Shown: piece after piece, positions 53,333 through 64,000 of the stretch
Layout: each line of letters begins with the position of its first letter
How positions within the stretch are numbered: the first letter of the stretch is position 1
The notes under the pieces: generated by a model
What the model saw: only the letters and a program-made list of their open reading frames with translations
Told to the model about the DNA's origin: nothing
The model's database searches: none
DNA from: Craterostigma plantagineum
Taxonomy: Eukaryota > Streptophyta > Magnoliopsida > Lamiales > Linderniaceae
Length of the DNA stretch: 64,000 nt
Assembly: GCA_027422505.1 (NCBI GenBank)
Contig: JAPQWV010000299.1
Span: 372,001-436,000 of the forward strand
Direction of reading: 5' to 3'
Program-made: the position numbers and the translations under genes

Positions 53333-53689
53333 TGTTAGGATAATAGATCTATTATAATTATTATTATTAATTAAGTTTTAGTTTGAATTTGATTTAGTTT
53401 AGATCTACTAGGATTCAGTTGAGATATATTTGGAATTTAAATTTATTTAGCCCCTATATATATCCTTGGTTTCATAGAAGATTGGGGGGGGGGGGGGGGG
53501 GGGGGTTATTTTGGGATTTTGAGGGTCGTAGTCTTTGACTATCGGATTGAGGGTCGGAGTTCTTGGTTCATGAACTCTCGGATTTAGTTATTAGTATATT
53601 ACATCTTTCTTGTCGTTTCACCCCTTTCGTTATCAATAAAAAGTTATCTATTCCGTTATTATCGCCTACCACCGCTTTAATCCCTAACA
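53333..53689 (+). repeat. Element G 3' LTR with a 22-nt G run
   Basis: Homologous to 51685-52043. Poly-G at 53484-53505 in the corresponding place. A (TA)n microsatellite lies just outside at about 53699-53720. Confidence 0.88.
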
Positions 53690-54305
53690 GCTTGTTGGAA
53701 TATATATATATATATATATATTAACATAATGATACACTCCATAAAAATTAAGTTTTTTGGGTGAAACAGTCATTTAAGCACCGAGATAACAGGTTGTATT
53801 TCTCATTCTTGATTTGAACTATTTCCTCGTAGCTAAGGAATAGAATGTAATAAATTCACGAGTTTGTGTTGTGGGAGTGGGAGAGTTAGTTACCGAAGAG
53901 CTTAAGTTCACCGTCTTCAAAGGCTGGCGCTTGGCCAAATGGCTGTGAATTGCGATTCAACAACATAACATATGAGCTTTGGAAATGAATAATTAGAGGA
54001 TTGATAAAGTGTATTCTTTAATTATATATATGTACGATGCTCACTCACATTGAGTGAGAGGAAATGTTGTTTCTTGTGTTCGCCGGCTCTTAAGTTGACG
54101 TTGACGAACTCAAAATCGAGCTCCTTTTCGTAGAGGCATGCCATTACTGATTACTCTCATCGTCGCCGTCGAGAATACGTTGCCGTGCACTTTAATCATC
54201 GCCATGTATACCTTCGACCGATATGCCTCTTTTCAAGATCTGAACCCGCTTCGAAAATTGATTATTCTTGAGAAGGATGATGATATATTGATGATGGCAG
54301 TGTTA

Positions 54306-54322
54306 CCTCTATATATATAGAA
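54306..54322 (-). promoter_or_regulatory. Probable TATA box of GSTF
   Basis: On the minus strand TTCTATATATATAGAGG lies about 100-115 bp upstream of the ATG at 54205, a normal distance for a plant promoter with a short leader. Confidence 0.5.
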
Positions 54323-54448
54323 GATATAAACAACTCGGTGAAATCGAAAAAGGAATTTCGCCATGTTATGGTTTACCAAACCAGAACAGACAACGCTTAC
54401 TTAGGCGCTCACGCGGAGAGAGTTTGTAAGGTCCCATTATGTTTTATA

Positions 54449-54676
54449 CTCCCTCTGTTCTTTAATACATGTCGTTTAAGGATATTACACGCATATTAAG
54501 AAATAAAGTAAAATCTCCACTATACCCTTGTAATCTAATTTAATTTAACTGTTTCTATTAAAGATAAGGGGTAAAACTGGAAATAATAAATATTGTTTAT
54601 CTTGAAAACTGTAAAACGACATGTATTTAAAAACAAAAATAAATTCTAAAACGACATATATTATGGAGAGAGGGAG
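54449..54676. mobile_element. Stowaway-type MITE upstream of GSTF
   Basis: The terminal inverted repeats CTCCCTCTGTTCTTTAATAC and, at the right, the complement ending ATGGAGAGAGGGAG flank an AT-rich 228-bp body. The TA dinucleotide is duplicated on both sides (54447-54448, 54677-54678). This is the classical Stowaway (Tc1/mariner) structure. It lies about 250 bp upstream of the GSTF start codon. Confidence 0.9.
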
Positions 54677-54678
54677 TA

Positions 54679-55050
54679 TTTATTTATGGTCCAATTACTA
54701 TCTTGGAAAGGATGCAAGTCAAACTTATCGAGATTATCGCTTTAGATATTGGGGTATCTAAAATTATATAAGAGCTAATTGGGGTCGGTGGGTTTTGATC
54801 TATTATATACGTTTCAGATTAGAAGGTAAGTATTGTATTTTTTACGATCTACCATGTACCGGAAGAGAACAGAACAACACACATCTATGCATGTTTGAAG
54901 TATATTCGAAAGCTCTTTTCTCAGTTTACAGCGTCAAACGAAGATTCTTGCTTTTAAATGAAAATTGCCCATCTAAGTCCAAAAAAATTCAAATCTAATA
55001 GCAATAATGCATTTCTTTTCTCCATTAGTACGAGGATGATGACAAGATTT
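54679..55050. other. Spacer between GSTF promoter and the next gene's 3' end
   Basis: No coding sequence supported. The right part is probably the 3' untranslated region of the minus-strand gene ending at 55051. Confidence 0.4.
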
Positions 55051-56190
55051 TCAGTGACAGTTGTGGCAATAATACGAGGACAACAAAACGACTTCGTCAT
55101 CTTTCCCATTCACCTGCACCTCCTTCCTGCCAAAACACGGTTCAAATGAATAATCTGTAGAAGCCATAATATGAAGTGAGTATCTTTTTTTTTTCTTCCA
55201 AATTTTAGGTATAGAAATAACAAAAAGCCTACATTTGCCAATATATAAAAACTAGAAGCAACGTAAGTTGGCTAAAAGAATATCATACAAAATTCAACTC
55301 ATTACATACCAGGGAGAGTGTATGCAGATCGCACTATCAACTTCAATTTCGACATTGCTACATATTCTTGGGTTGAATATCACTCTCAAACTTCCTCCAA
55401 CACCTTCTGATTTTGTTTCCAAATATGGGAACTGAAGAAGAGGGACATTTCATTCACATTTATTTTTTCCATCATCCAAAGAGCAAACAAGGCTATGAGT
55501 TAAATCCTACTAAGTAGGGATGCAAAAACCGAACCTTTCTATCCCCAATAACAGTGCAAAAACAAGCGACCAGCTTTGCCTCTAAGCACCTTGACAAAAT
55601 TCTCACCTTTATGGAGTTTCCTTCGTCTAATGAGAAAAAACCCAGTTAAAGAGTAGCGGTAGACATAGAAAAAAAGAAGGGATCTAATGCAACCAATATG
55701 CAATGATCTACTACAAGTTTTCGTTACCCATGGAACAAGTTCCTGCACTTGTATGTTTCAAGTAAACAACATCTTGTTCCTTCTCGGCTTGTATCACACT
55801 CTGCATCTTCCCATATGTTGTGCTGCTGCTACTATATACATATAATGATGCGAATGTGCCGTTAATTAACATAAAGTAGATCATATTATCAGGTTTTAAA
55901 ATCTGTAAGTACCCACCACAGAGGTTTGGGCAGCAATGTTAACTGAGACCTCACAACATGGCCACAGACAGTTCCAAAAGCTTCACAAAATTGATCTGCC
56001 ATTGTCCTCATAGGAATGGCCAATGTTGGACGTTGAGGATTTTCCTGAACAATCGGTTGAATTAACCAAGTGAAAACGTCGATGATTTGAAAGTGGTGCA
56101 AAACATCACTCGAGGACATACCTCATCATCACTGGAGTTGGGAAGTTTACCATCAAAAGTATGGGGAAGTTCATCTTCTTCTTCTTCTTC

Positions 56191-56228
<38 letters not shown>

Positions 56229-58148
56229 AATCATCATCATCCGAGATCCCATCACCTAACGACAATGCATGCCTTTTTTGGCGGATAACCTGCAACAGTA
56301 ACATCTATGATGGAAAACAAAGGGAAATATAAGAAAGTTCACAGCTACGAGACAAACCAGTTCTGGATTTCCTCTACACTGAGGAAAATTATCATATAAG
56401 CAATCTAGAGACAGGGATACTAAATTTTGTTTAACATTGTCTTTACGGGCCACTCCAGGTAGGATTACATGGCTATCTCGTTTTTCTGGTTCTTTTTCCA
56501 AGCAAGCTTAGCGGAGAATCTGCCGTAAATTTGTTTGTTTTACTGTAAGCTACAGCACCACTTCCAAGAATAGGGCTGCAGCTCTCCTAGAAGCAATAAA
56601 CAAATATGCATTTCAACAATAATTATGTCATTTTCTATTGTTTGAAACATAATTTTAAGCATGGATTCTCGATAAATGTAGGAAAGAAGCGACACCTCCC
56701 CCATCTGATATATTTACTTCATCACAATGAGAATTTGAAGCCATTGCTGGCAAGTGCATTATCCCTTGAATGGAATGAGAGGCACTGCCAAATCTTGGCG
56801 TCCTGGTGGATCCATCTTCATCATCAAACAGAGGGTTTTCAACTTCGTCATCGCTGGAACAAGTTGATTTTCTCTGCCAAGAACAATACTTTCAGGAAGA
56901 AGCACAGATATCCAACATTACATTTCAGTACCAAGCTGATGATCGGCTTCTCTTGAAGCATGACAGAAACTCGTTCAAACCAATATACTCAGCAGAAAGC
57001 CATCACACAGTCCTGACAAGTATAAAAACAGTGGCTATCATAGTAAAAATTAGCACCTCATGAGGTGAGAAGCGTTCCTTCTCCTGAGAAAAATGTTTAC
57101 ATGAATCTGCAGTTAATATTCAGAGTTTTAACGGCCTCATCTCATCTGACTATTGATGTTGAATGTTTCAATACATGAATATAACTTAATCACATACAAG
57201 AAAATATGTAACGGAAGTACCTCTGAGTATCTCCAGCTGAGAGAGAACATGCGTTCCCACCTGCAGTGACATCTAGCAGACGCATGAGAGAACAAGAACT
57301 TCAAACCCTACTTAACTGTGCACTTCACTAACGGGACAAAAGCACTATATTATAGATTGGTGTAATAAGTAATAATATTCTATTGCAAATAGTTAATTAC
57401 TAGTAACAATCTTGGGATGCATTGCAAATAATATTCATCCCAAGAACAGAAGTGATGCATCATGAATGTAAAATCAAAAGTTAATATCCTTTCCACTATG
57501 CGCCATTATATCTCAATACTCACACTTTTGTCAGCTGTTGCACCCAAGGAGATGGTATTTCCTCTGTATTCACTCTCCAGATCTTCATCATCCTCTTCTG
57601 TCAGATCATCAAATCAACATACTCAGACACTATATAAAGAACTAACACATCAAAGTTCAGACAATCAATAAATCATAATCAATCACCAGGGCAATTTCCA
57701 CTCCTTTACAAGCCTAAACCCAAACACGCACAAAATTCAAGTACATGATTCTCAGGAAAAACCAAATTATAATGATAACGATTCAAGCATAACCCTCAAA
57801 AGCTACATTGCAGAGTTAAAACGCAAGGACAACGTAACTTTCATTACTAATATATTAAAAATAAGAAACAACGGAGAAACATTGCAGAATCAAATACTAA
57901 TGGCATCAACCGCAAGTGAGATAGCTCAATCTGACAAAACTAATTAATAAAAACATAATCATGTAGGCATAGCTCGAAACAAAGTTACCGGAAATGCTCT
58001 GATCAGAATCTACACCATCACGCGCGCTTCCCGACTGAAAATCAATGGAATCGTTCTAACGACGAAATGAAGATTACGAAGCAAGCAAAAACTAGAGGAT
58101 AAATCAGCGAGTAAAATTTCTTACGAGGATAGCACCTCCCCTCCACAT
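55051..58148 (-). CDS. Multi-exon gene for an acidic plant protein of unknown function
   Basis: Exons on the minus strand that splice in frame: 56873-56696, 56506-56358, 56289-56122, 56044-55917, 55828-55728, 55626-55535, 55431-55310 and 55126-55051 (stop at 55051). The N-terminal exons are likely 58148-58125 (MWRGGAIL), 58034-57989, 57597-57524 and 57260-57221. The link between these and 56873 (small exons near 57085 and 56990) could not be read in one phase. Exon 56289-56122 encodes an acidic run of 11 Asp and then 6 Glu, followed by LPHTFDGKLPNSSDDE. The C-terminal part has GKMQSVIQAEKEQDVVYLK, KVRILSRCLEAKLVACFC, RVIFNPRICSNVEIEVD and AICIHSPWKEVQV, which look like conserved globular sequence. 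I believe this C-terminal pattern belongs to a conserved uncharacterised plant family, but I cannot name it. It appears functional and has no transposon in its introns. Confidence 0.72.
56175..56240 (-). repeat. Trinucleotide repeat coding for the Asp/Glu run
   Basis: (CTT)n and (CAT)n on the plus strand, read as Glu and Asp codons on the minus strand inside an exon. Length is likely variable. Confidence 0.85.
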
Positions 58149-59349
58149 TTCTTGTTTGGGCTCGTTTCATTGACTGGTTTATATTTAAAAGAGTAGCGTT
58201 TATATAAAACAAATTAATGGGTATAAATAAAATGTTTGTTTGGTTAGTGAGTTTAAAGAAAGGTAAATCTACACTTAAATTCCTCCTCCCCAAATTACCA
58301 ATCAACTAACTCCCGCACCCTTATTTAATTATCATAAAACTCCCCATTCTAAACATATATATCAAATACCTACCTAATGGACAATTATAACCTTGTAAAA
58401 CATAAATATTACCAAAAAACCAATTGAACTAGTCAACACTCCAACTTCCACCATTTTCACCTTCAAACCATAGACGAGAAAGAGATGACGAACGAACGAG
58501 CAAGCTTTCACTTTCAAACACCTGTGTACGGAGAGCGAACGAGCTAGCTTCCACGAGCAAGCTTTCCCGAGGAAGATTCCACCATTGTTGAACGCATAAG
58601 ATGGAACGAGCGAGCTACTGTAAGCTTCATGTTTTTTAATTTTTCGATTTTTTTGCATTTGGGGTTAATGTAGAGCTTAGGACTTCGATATGTGCATTTC
58701 TTCAAGGCTTTCATGTCGGGCAATTTTAATTTCTTTGATTAGTGCTTGAATTTGGTGTTTAGGGCAAAAATTAGAGTTTTATTTTTCGTTATTCAATTCG
58801 GTGTTTTGATATCTTTCAAATTAGGGTTTCGAGATAGAGAACAAGCGAACATGCAAGCCTTCGTTTTTCAACACATCTGTTGAACGAGAGAGAGAGACAG
58901 AGTAAGTTTCGTCTGTAAGGTAATTGCTTGTCGTCATGGTATTGTATGTTTTGAATATAGTACTGTTTGTTCATGGGTTTTGGTACCGCATTACATAATT
59001 AATGGTACTTTATTTACGTACACGAGGGAGAAGAATCCGGAAGGCGTGGATTGCGGCGTACATGTTGCAATGTCCATGGATAAAATACATCGCCGGACCT
59101 ACAGATCGTGGAAGGTATCTTGACGATGTCGAAGTCGAAGCATATCGTTGCTCCATGGCTTCCACAATATTAAGAGATCCTATTGGTTTTATCTTCCACT
59201 TGTTTTGAATGATATTATCAATATTCGTAAGATTTTAGACTTGAGACTGATATGTTGTTCTGAGGTTGAGATTCAATGAACCTGTTCTTAGACATTTTTT
59301 ATGTTTCTGAGGTTGAGGACCTGCTTGAGACTTGTTTTATGCTCCCATT
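58149..59349. other. Spacer upstream of the acidic-protein gene
   Basis: No supported gene. Contains GAACGAGCAAGCTTTC/GAACGAGCGAGC repeats at 58490-58620 and a weaker pair near 58840-58900. A 68-codon plus frame (59002-59208) is unrecognised. Confidence 0.4.
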
Positions 59350-62300
59350 ATTTTGATAATACCTGAAAATGCTTGTAGTACCAATATTCATATATTTGTA
59401 GTACCAAATAGATAGACGTTTGTGGTACCATATAATAAGCTAATGTAGTACCACGAGTAGGTTACTTGGAGTATCTTTACCAGACCAAAAATAATTCGGA
59501 CGGCGTCGAAAAATTCATACCCAAATTTGTAGTACCAATACACATATATTGTAGTACCAATAAATAGATATTTGTGGTATCATATCGTTAGCTAGTGTAA
59601 TAACATACGTAGGTTACTTATAGTATTCTTCCGTTACCATGTTTTTTAACTATCGAGACTCGTACCCTAATTTGCAATACCAATATACATATGTTTGCGG
59701 TACCAATAGGTAAATGTTCGTGGTACCATACCGGTAGCTACTGTAGTAATATACGTAGGTTACTTGTAGTATCTTACTGTACCGTGTGTTTTAACTATCG
59801 AAACTCCTACCCTAACTTGTAGTACCAATATACATATATTTTCAGGACCAATATATAGACGTCTGTGGTACCATAAAGTACGCTAGTGTAATACCACAAG
59901 TAGGTTACTTGTAGTATCTTTTACCGTACCACGTTTTCAATTATCGAAAACACGTAGATTATTGTGCAAATAAGGCATGAGAACTTACAAAATACGGCAC
60001 ATAATATAACTAAACAAAGGGTAACATAAAATATAGACACTAACTTTCAATCGATCAAAAATCATGACTATTTAGTAAGATGTTCTTACTAGTATCATAA
60101 TAAGTAGAAAGAAAGTTGGGGTTTCAACATAATAATCCATAATGTTAAACATTAACCTACTAATACTGATACCAAATCATCAGTAAAGTGTTTATAACTA
60201 TGGTAACATAGTCACAGACCAAAAATAATTCGGACGGTGTCGAAAAACTCCTTCCCAAATTTGTAGCACCAATATACATATGTTTGTAGTTCCAATATAT
60301 AGATGTTCGTGGTACCATTCCTTACGATAGTGTAGTACCATACGTATGTTAGTTGTAGTATTTTTTTCGTACCATGTTTCTAACAATAGGAATACCTATC
60401 CAATTTTGTAGTACCAATATGCATATATGTATAGTACCAATATATAGATGTTTGAGGTACCATATCATAATCTAGTGTAGTACCATGATTAGGTTACTTG
60501 TAGTATCTTTTCCGTACCACGTTATAAATTATCGAAAACGCATAGATTATTGTGCAAATAAGGCATATAAACTTCCAAAATACGTCAAACAATAAAATTA
60601 AAACACATGGTAACATAACATATAAACACTCACTTTCACTCGATCGAAAATCTTGAGTACGTAGTAAGATGTTCTTACTAGTATCATAATAAGTAGAAAG
60701 AAAGTTGGGGTTTCAACGTAATAATCCCTAATTCTAAATGTTAGCCCACCAATATTGATACCAAATCATCAGTGAAGTACTTATAACTATGGTAACATAG
60801 TCAAGGACCAAAAATAACTCGGACGGCGTCGAAAAATTCCTACCCAAATTTGTAGTACCAATATATATATGTTTGTAGTTCCAATATGTCGATATTCGTA
60901 GTACCATAGCCTACGATAGTGTAGTACCATACGTGTGTTACTTGTGGTATCTTTTTTCGTACCACATTTCTAACAAACGAAAATTCTACCCAAATTTGTA
61001 GTACCAATATACATATATGTATAGTACCAATATATAGACGTTTGAGGTACCATATCATAATCTAGTGTAGTATCATGGGTAGGTTACTTGTAGTATCTTT
61101 TCCGTACCACGTTTTAAATTATCGAAAATTCGTAGACTATTGTGCAAATAAGGCATGAGAACTTCCAAAATACGGCACATAATGTAATTAAACACATGAT
61201 AACATAAAATATAGACACTAACTTTCAATCGATAAAAAATCATGACTATTTTGTAAGAAGTTCTTACTAGTATCATAATAAGTAGAAAGAAAGTTGGGGT
61301 TTCAACGTAATAATCCATAATTCTAAATATTAACCCACAAATATTGATACCATAATCATCAATAAAGTGTTTATAACTATGGTAACATAGTCACGGACGA
61401 AAAATAACTCGGACGGCGTCAAAAATTCCTACCCAAATTTGTAGTACCAATATATATATGTTTATAGTTCCAATATATAGATGTTTGTAGTACCATACCC
61501 TACGATAGTGTAGTACCATAAGTGTGTTACTTGTAGTATCTTTTTAGTACCATGCTTCAAACAATCGAAATTCCTACCCAAATTTGTTGTACCAATATAC
61601 ATATATTTGTAGTTCCAATATATAGATGTCAGTGGTACCATACCCTACGATAGTGTGGACCATAAATATGTTACTTGTAGTATCATTTTCGTACCACGAT
61701 TCTAACAATCGAAATCCTACCCCAAATTGTAGTACCAATATACTTATATGTACTGTACCATTATATAGATTTTTGTAGTACCATATCATAATCAAGTGTA
61801 GTACCATGAGTTGGTTTCTTGTAGTATCTTTTTCGTAACACGTTTCTAACAATCGGAATTCCTACCCCAATTTGTAGTACTAATATTCATATGTTTAGAG
61901 TATCAATGCGTAGATGTTCGTCGTACCATACCATACGATAGTGTAGTACCATAGATCTGTTACTTGTAGTATCTTTTTTCGTACCATGTTTCTAACTCAG
62001 AATTCCTACCCCAATTTGTAGTACTAATATATATATATATATGTTTATAGTAACAATATATAGATGTTCGTTGTACCATATACTACGATAGTATAGTACC
62101 TTACGTATGTTACTTGTAGTATCTTTTTCGTACCACATTTCTAACAATCGAAATTCCTACCCAAATTTGTAGTACCAATATATATATATATATATATATA
62201 TATTTGTAGTTCCAATACACAGATGTTCGTAGTACCATACCTTACGAAATTCTGGTACCATACTTCTGTTAGTTGTAGTATCTTTTTCGTACCACGTTTC

Positions 62301-62790
62301 TAACAATCAGAATTCCTATCCCAATTTGTACTACCAGTATACATATGTTTATAGTATCAATATATAGATGTTCGTAGTACCATACCATACGATAGTGTGG
62401 TAGCAAATGTTACTTGTAGTATCTTTTTCGTACCACATTTCTAACAATCGAAATTCCTACCCAAATTTGTAGTACCAATTTACATATGTTTGTAATTCCA
62501 ATACATAGATGTTCGTAGTACCATACCCTACGATAGCGTAGTACCATACGTATGTTACTTGTAGTACCTTTTTTCTACCACGTTTCTAACAATCGAAATT
62601 CCTACCCCAATTTGTAGTACTAAAATACATAGGTTGTAGTACCAATTGATAGATATACGTGGTACCATACAGTTAGCGGTTGTAGTACCATACGTAGGAT
62701 ACTTTTAGTATTTTCCTGTACCATGTTTTTAACTATCGAAACTCCTACCCCAATCTGTAATACCAATAACATATTAGAACACCGACAATA
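59350..62790. repeat. GTAGTACCA tandem array with higher-order organisation
   Basis: Monomers of about 145 bp each contain four or five GTAGTACCA/T-like submotifs about 30 bp apart and a CCTACCCAAATTTGTAGTAC segment. In 61428-62744 this segment recurs at 61428, 61573, 61716, 61861, 62005, 62156, 62315, 62456, 62601 and 62744. In 59480-61400 a larger unit repeats, marked by AATAACTCGGACGGCGTC at about 59490, 60223, 60813 and 61400 (last two periods near 590 bp). It is made of two monomers plus a 290-bp spacer containing TTGTGCAAATAAGGCAT. Both strands are stop-rich; small frames inside are by-products. Confidence 0.9.
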
Positions 62791-62956
62791 GCACTACATC
62801 ATTCACAGTATTAACATTATCATCCAATAGTAGTATTAATATCAATTATCGACAATACTAATATCATCACCCACCAACAATATTACCATTAAACATATCG
62901 ACAATATTAATATCATTTGTCCATCAACATCGTAATAAAATACATATCAACGTAAG
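62791..62956. repeat. Degenerate ACAATATTAATATCAT repeats
   Basis: Low-complexity sequence of CGACAATA/TTAATATCATC words between the tandem array and the next LTR. No gene. Confidence 0.55.
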
Positions 62957-63493
62957 TGTTGGGGTTGAGCGGTTTAATTCTGGGCCAACAGCAGTTGTTT
63001 TTGGAACCCGCGAAAATTTATTGGGATATTACTTAAAGCCGAAATGACACCGAGAAAACACCGAGATTTTTACGTGGTTCGGCCATACCACCTACATCCA
63101 CGGAGAGCACTTGTTTTACTATATTTGAGAATTACACCGTACAAAATAACGCTCATGTTTAAACCCAAACCCGAGACCCCTTACCCACCCGGGTAATATT
63201 TTTGTACCCACTCTTAACTATCTAGTAAAAACTATACTCACTCTCACCCTTATCCACCCGGACAAGATTTTCTTTTTTCTTTTCTTTTCTTTTTCCCTCT
63301 CATTCTCTCTCTCCCTCGCTCTCTTTCTCTCTTGGATCTGGGGTGCCTTTACCATTGATCGAGCAAGCCTTTATATAGGCAAGCTCAAGTGCTAAAAACA
63401 AAATGCCTAACGTCACTGCATACATCATGACAAGGGAAAATGAAAATGAATTTCTCCACCTTTGCATGTGTATGCACGGTTGAAAAGTCAACA
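62957..63493 (-). repeat. Element J: copia LTR (3' LTR, minus strand)
   Basis: On the minus strand it begins TGTTGACTTTTCAACCGTGC and ends CAACCCCAACA. A polypurine tract (63494-63507) lies beside its start. A TATA box (GCCTATATAAAGGC) is at about 63367-63380. The segment with ACGTGGTTCGGCC near 63074 is common in copia LTRs. The rest of the element runs off the right edge, so the second LTR and TSD cannot be checked. Confidence 0.78.
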
Positions 63494-64000
63494 ATTCTCC
63501 CCCCTTTTCAACATCAGAACCTTCTTTAGAGAACCTCCAGCGAACCCGAGAATGAGAGTAACACGTTCGTAAATACCACGAACGTCCATTGGCCTTCCTT
63601 GTAGCACCTACACATAATCCGAATCAAGAATTCCGATCCTAGCCCACTTGATTCATTCAACGGCCAATCTTATGTGCAGCTATGTTGAACCGACTCGACC
63701 CGTCGATTCCCGAAGAGGGACTTCGATGCAACCCCTTCTCCAGCAGGACTTCCCTTCTCACCATCGTTTGCCTTTATACCACGCTCGAGCGATTTTCGTG
63801 AACCCATCGAAGTATGAGTATTATATACCATACTCATGTCCAAACCATACAAACCTTTGCACTCTTCTCCCTCTGGTAGTACCTTTTCCGCCATGTGTAA
63901 TTTTCCCAGTCTCCCCCTGCTATGAAACCCCATAGCCCTTGGAATCTGTCTGGCTCAAATATATTAAATTCTACGCAACTTTGAGACAACGCCACACCAC
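63494..64000 (-). mobile_element. Element J internal 3' end
   Basis: Polypurine tract (minus-strand AAAAGGGGGGAGAAT) followed by sequence with no recognised pol motif, probably the 3' untranslated part of the element. Minus frame 63933-63670 is unrecognised. Confidence 0.55.

Larger units (their letters stand above)
51685..53689 (+). mobile_element. Element G: gag-only Ty3/gypsy (TR-GAG-like) in GSTF intron 2
   Basis: The LTRs are 51685-52043 and 53333-53689, TGTTAGGATAATAG...CCCTAACA. The interior holds only a gag frame and then GAGGACAAGG...CAAGGGGTGGATAA before the 3' LTR, the usual gypsy 3' end. There is no protease, RT, RNase H or integrase. After the 5' LTR the sequence TTGGTCCGACCTGCC takes the PBS position but does not match initiator-Met tRNA. 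No clear 5-bp duplication is visible (GGGGC and GCTTG). Orientation is opposite to the host gene. Gag-only terminal-repeat elements (TR-GAGs) are a known plant class. Confidence 0.83.
50790..54205 (-). pseudogene. GSTF: Phi-class glutathione S-transferase, three exons, exon 1 frameshifted
   Basis: Exons on the minus strand: 54205-54049 (157 nt), 53942-53894 (49 nt) and 51235-50790 (446 nt), all with GT/AG borders. GSTFs conjugate glutathione to electrophiles in the cytosol. Exon 1 opens MAMIKVHGNVFSTATMRV with the active-site Ser region (STAT). Exon 2 reads PFGQAPAFEDGELKLF (glutathione-binding cis-Pro and the ED motif). Exon 3 starts ESRAINQYIARTYAEKG and ends ARPACMAKLGVSK, and is open throughout. 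The 49-nt middle exon is typical of plant GSTFs. In exon 1 the tandem heptamers ATTACTG and ATTACTC (54143-54156, plus strand) shift the frame. With one copy the coding length is 645 nt, or 214 residues, as in the family. Intron 2 (51236-53893) contains a gag-only retroelement. So it is a pseudogene, a null allele or a sequence error. Confidence 0.88.

Noticed and set aside
56175..56240. Simple microsatellite with no coding role
   Set aside because: It lies within an exon whose borders and phase fit the neighbouring exons, so it is better read as an Asp/Glu tract.
59002..59208. 68-codon ORF upstream of the tandem array
   Set aside because: No recognised motif, no splice context and no repeat relation; left unannotated as a gene.
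59350..62790. CRISPR-like array
   Set aside because: This is plant DNA; the repeats are long contiguous monomers without unique spacers of fixed length and with no cas genes.

Overview
This window is from a plant nuclear genome, most likely a eudicot. The evidence is a three-exon phi-class glutathione S-transferase gene with the usual 49-bp middle exon, plant splice sites, AT-rich spacers, and a load of Ty1/copia and Ty3/gypsy LTR retrotransposons, many primed from initiator-Met tRNA (PBS TGGTATCAGAGC). Nothing prokaryotic is present. Most of the DNA is transposon, and only two host genes could be supported.

Layout, using element letters from the feature list. 1-2430: 3' part of a Tekay-like gypsy LTR. 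2431-38649: the remains of one old minus-strand, Sirevirus-like copia element (A), split into pieces by later insertions. Inside A's gag sits copia element B (2956-18885, minus). Inside B's 5' LTR sits Sirevirus-like copia C (7343-18635, plus). Inside C's gag sits a GC-rich solo LTR (9365-10755). A's gag also carries a hAT-like element (19495-20250). A's 5' LTR was entered by a CACTA-type DNA transposon (about 21295-33440), whose terminus was hit by copia I (22531-33434, minus). One LTR of I then received a gypsy solo LTR (23421-26133). A's LTR was also hit by a non-coding LARD-like element D (34406-38638). Target-site duplications (TSDs) support six of these insertions exactly (C CTATA, the GC-rich solo LTR TCAAG, I CTAGT, the gypsy solo LTR CTAGA, D AAAGG, E CATCA). 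B and the hAT-like element have TSDs with one mismatch.

38783-50122 is a string of separate elements: a possible Sirevirus solo LTR, copia E (40562-44743), a 374-bp perfect-looking foldback element (45332-45705), and a deletion-derived copia F (46017-50122, TSD TATAC) that keeps RNase H only and has iterated polypurine tracts.

50790-58148 is the genic island. It holds a GSTF gene on the minus strand with a gag-only gypsy element (G) in intron 2 and a frameshifting 7-bp tandem duplication in exon 1. A Stowaway MITE lies in its upstream region. Next is a multi-exon minus-strand gene for an acidic protein of unknown function, whose eight 3' exons splice in frame.

59350-62790 is a tandem array of about 145-bp monomers rich in GTAGTACCA, partly organised in a roughly 590-bp higher-order unit. 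The window ends in the 3' LTR and 3' internal end of another minus-strand copia element (62957-64000).

The most unusual observations are a roughly 320-bp segment in opposite orientation in the two LTRs of C, the filled/empty-site pair provided by the two LTRs of I, the GSTF gene with both an intronic gag-only retroelement and a frameshift, and the GTAGTACCA array. All element family names come from motif reading and not from database searches.
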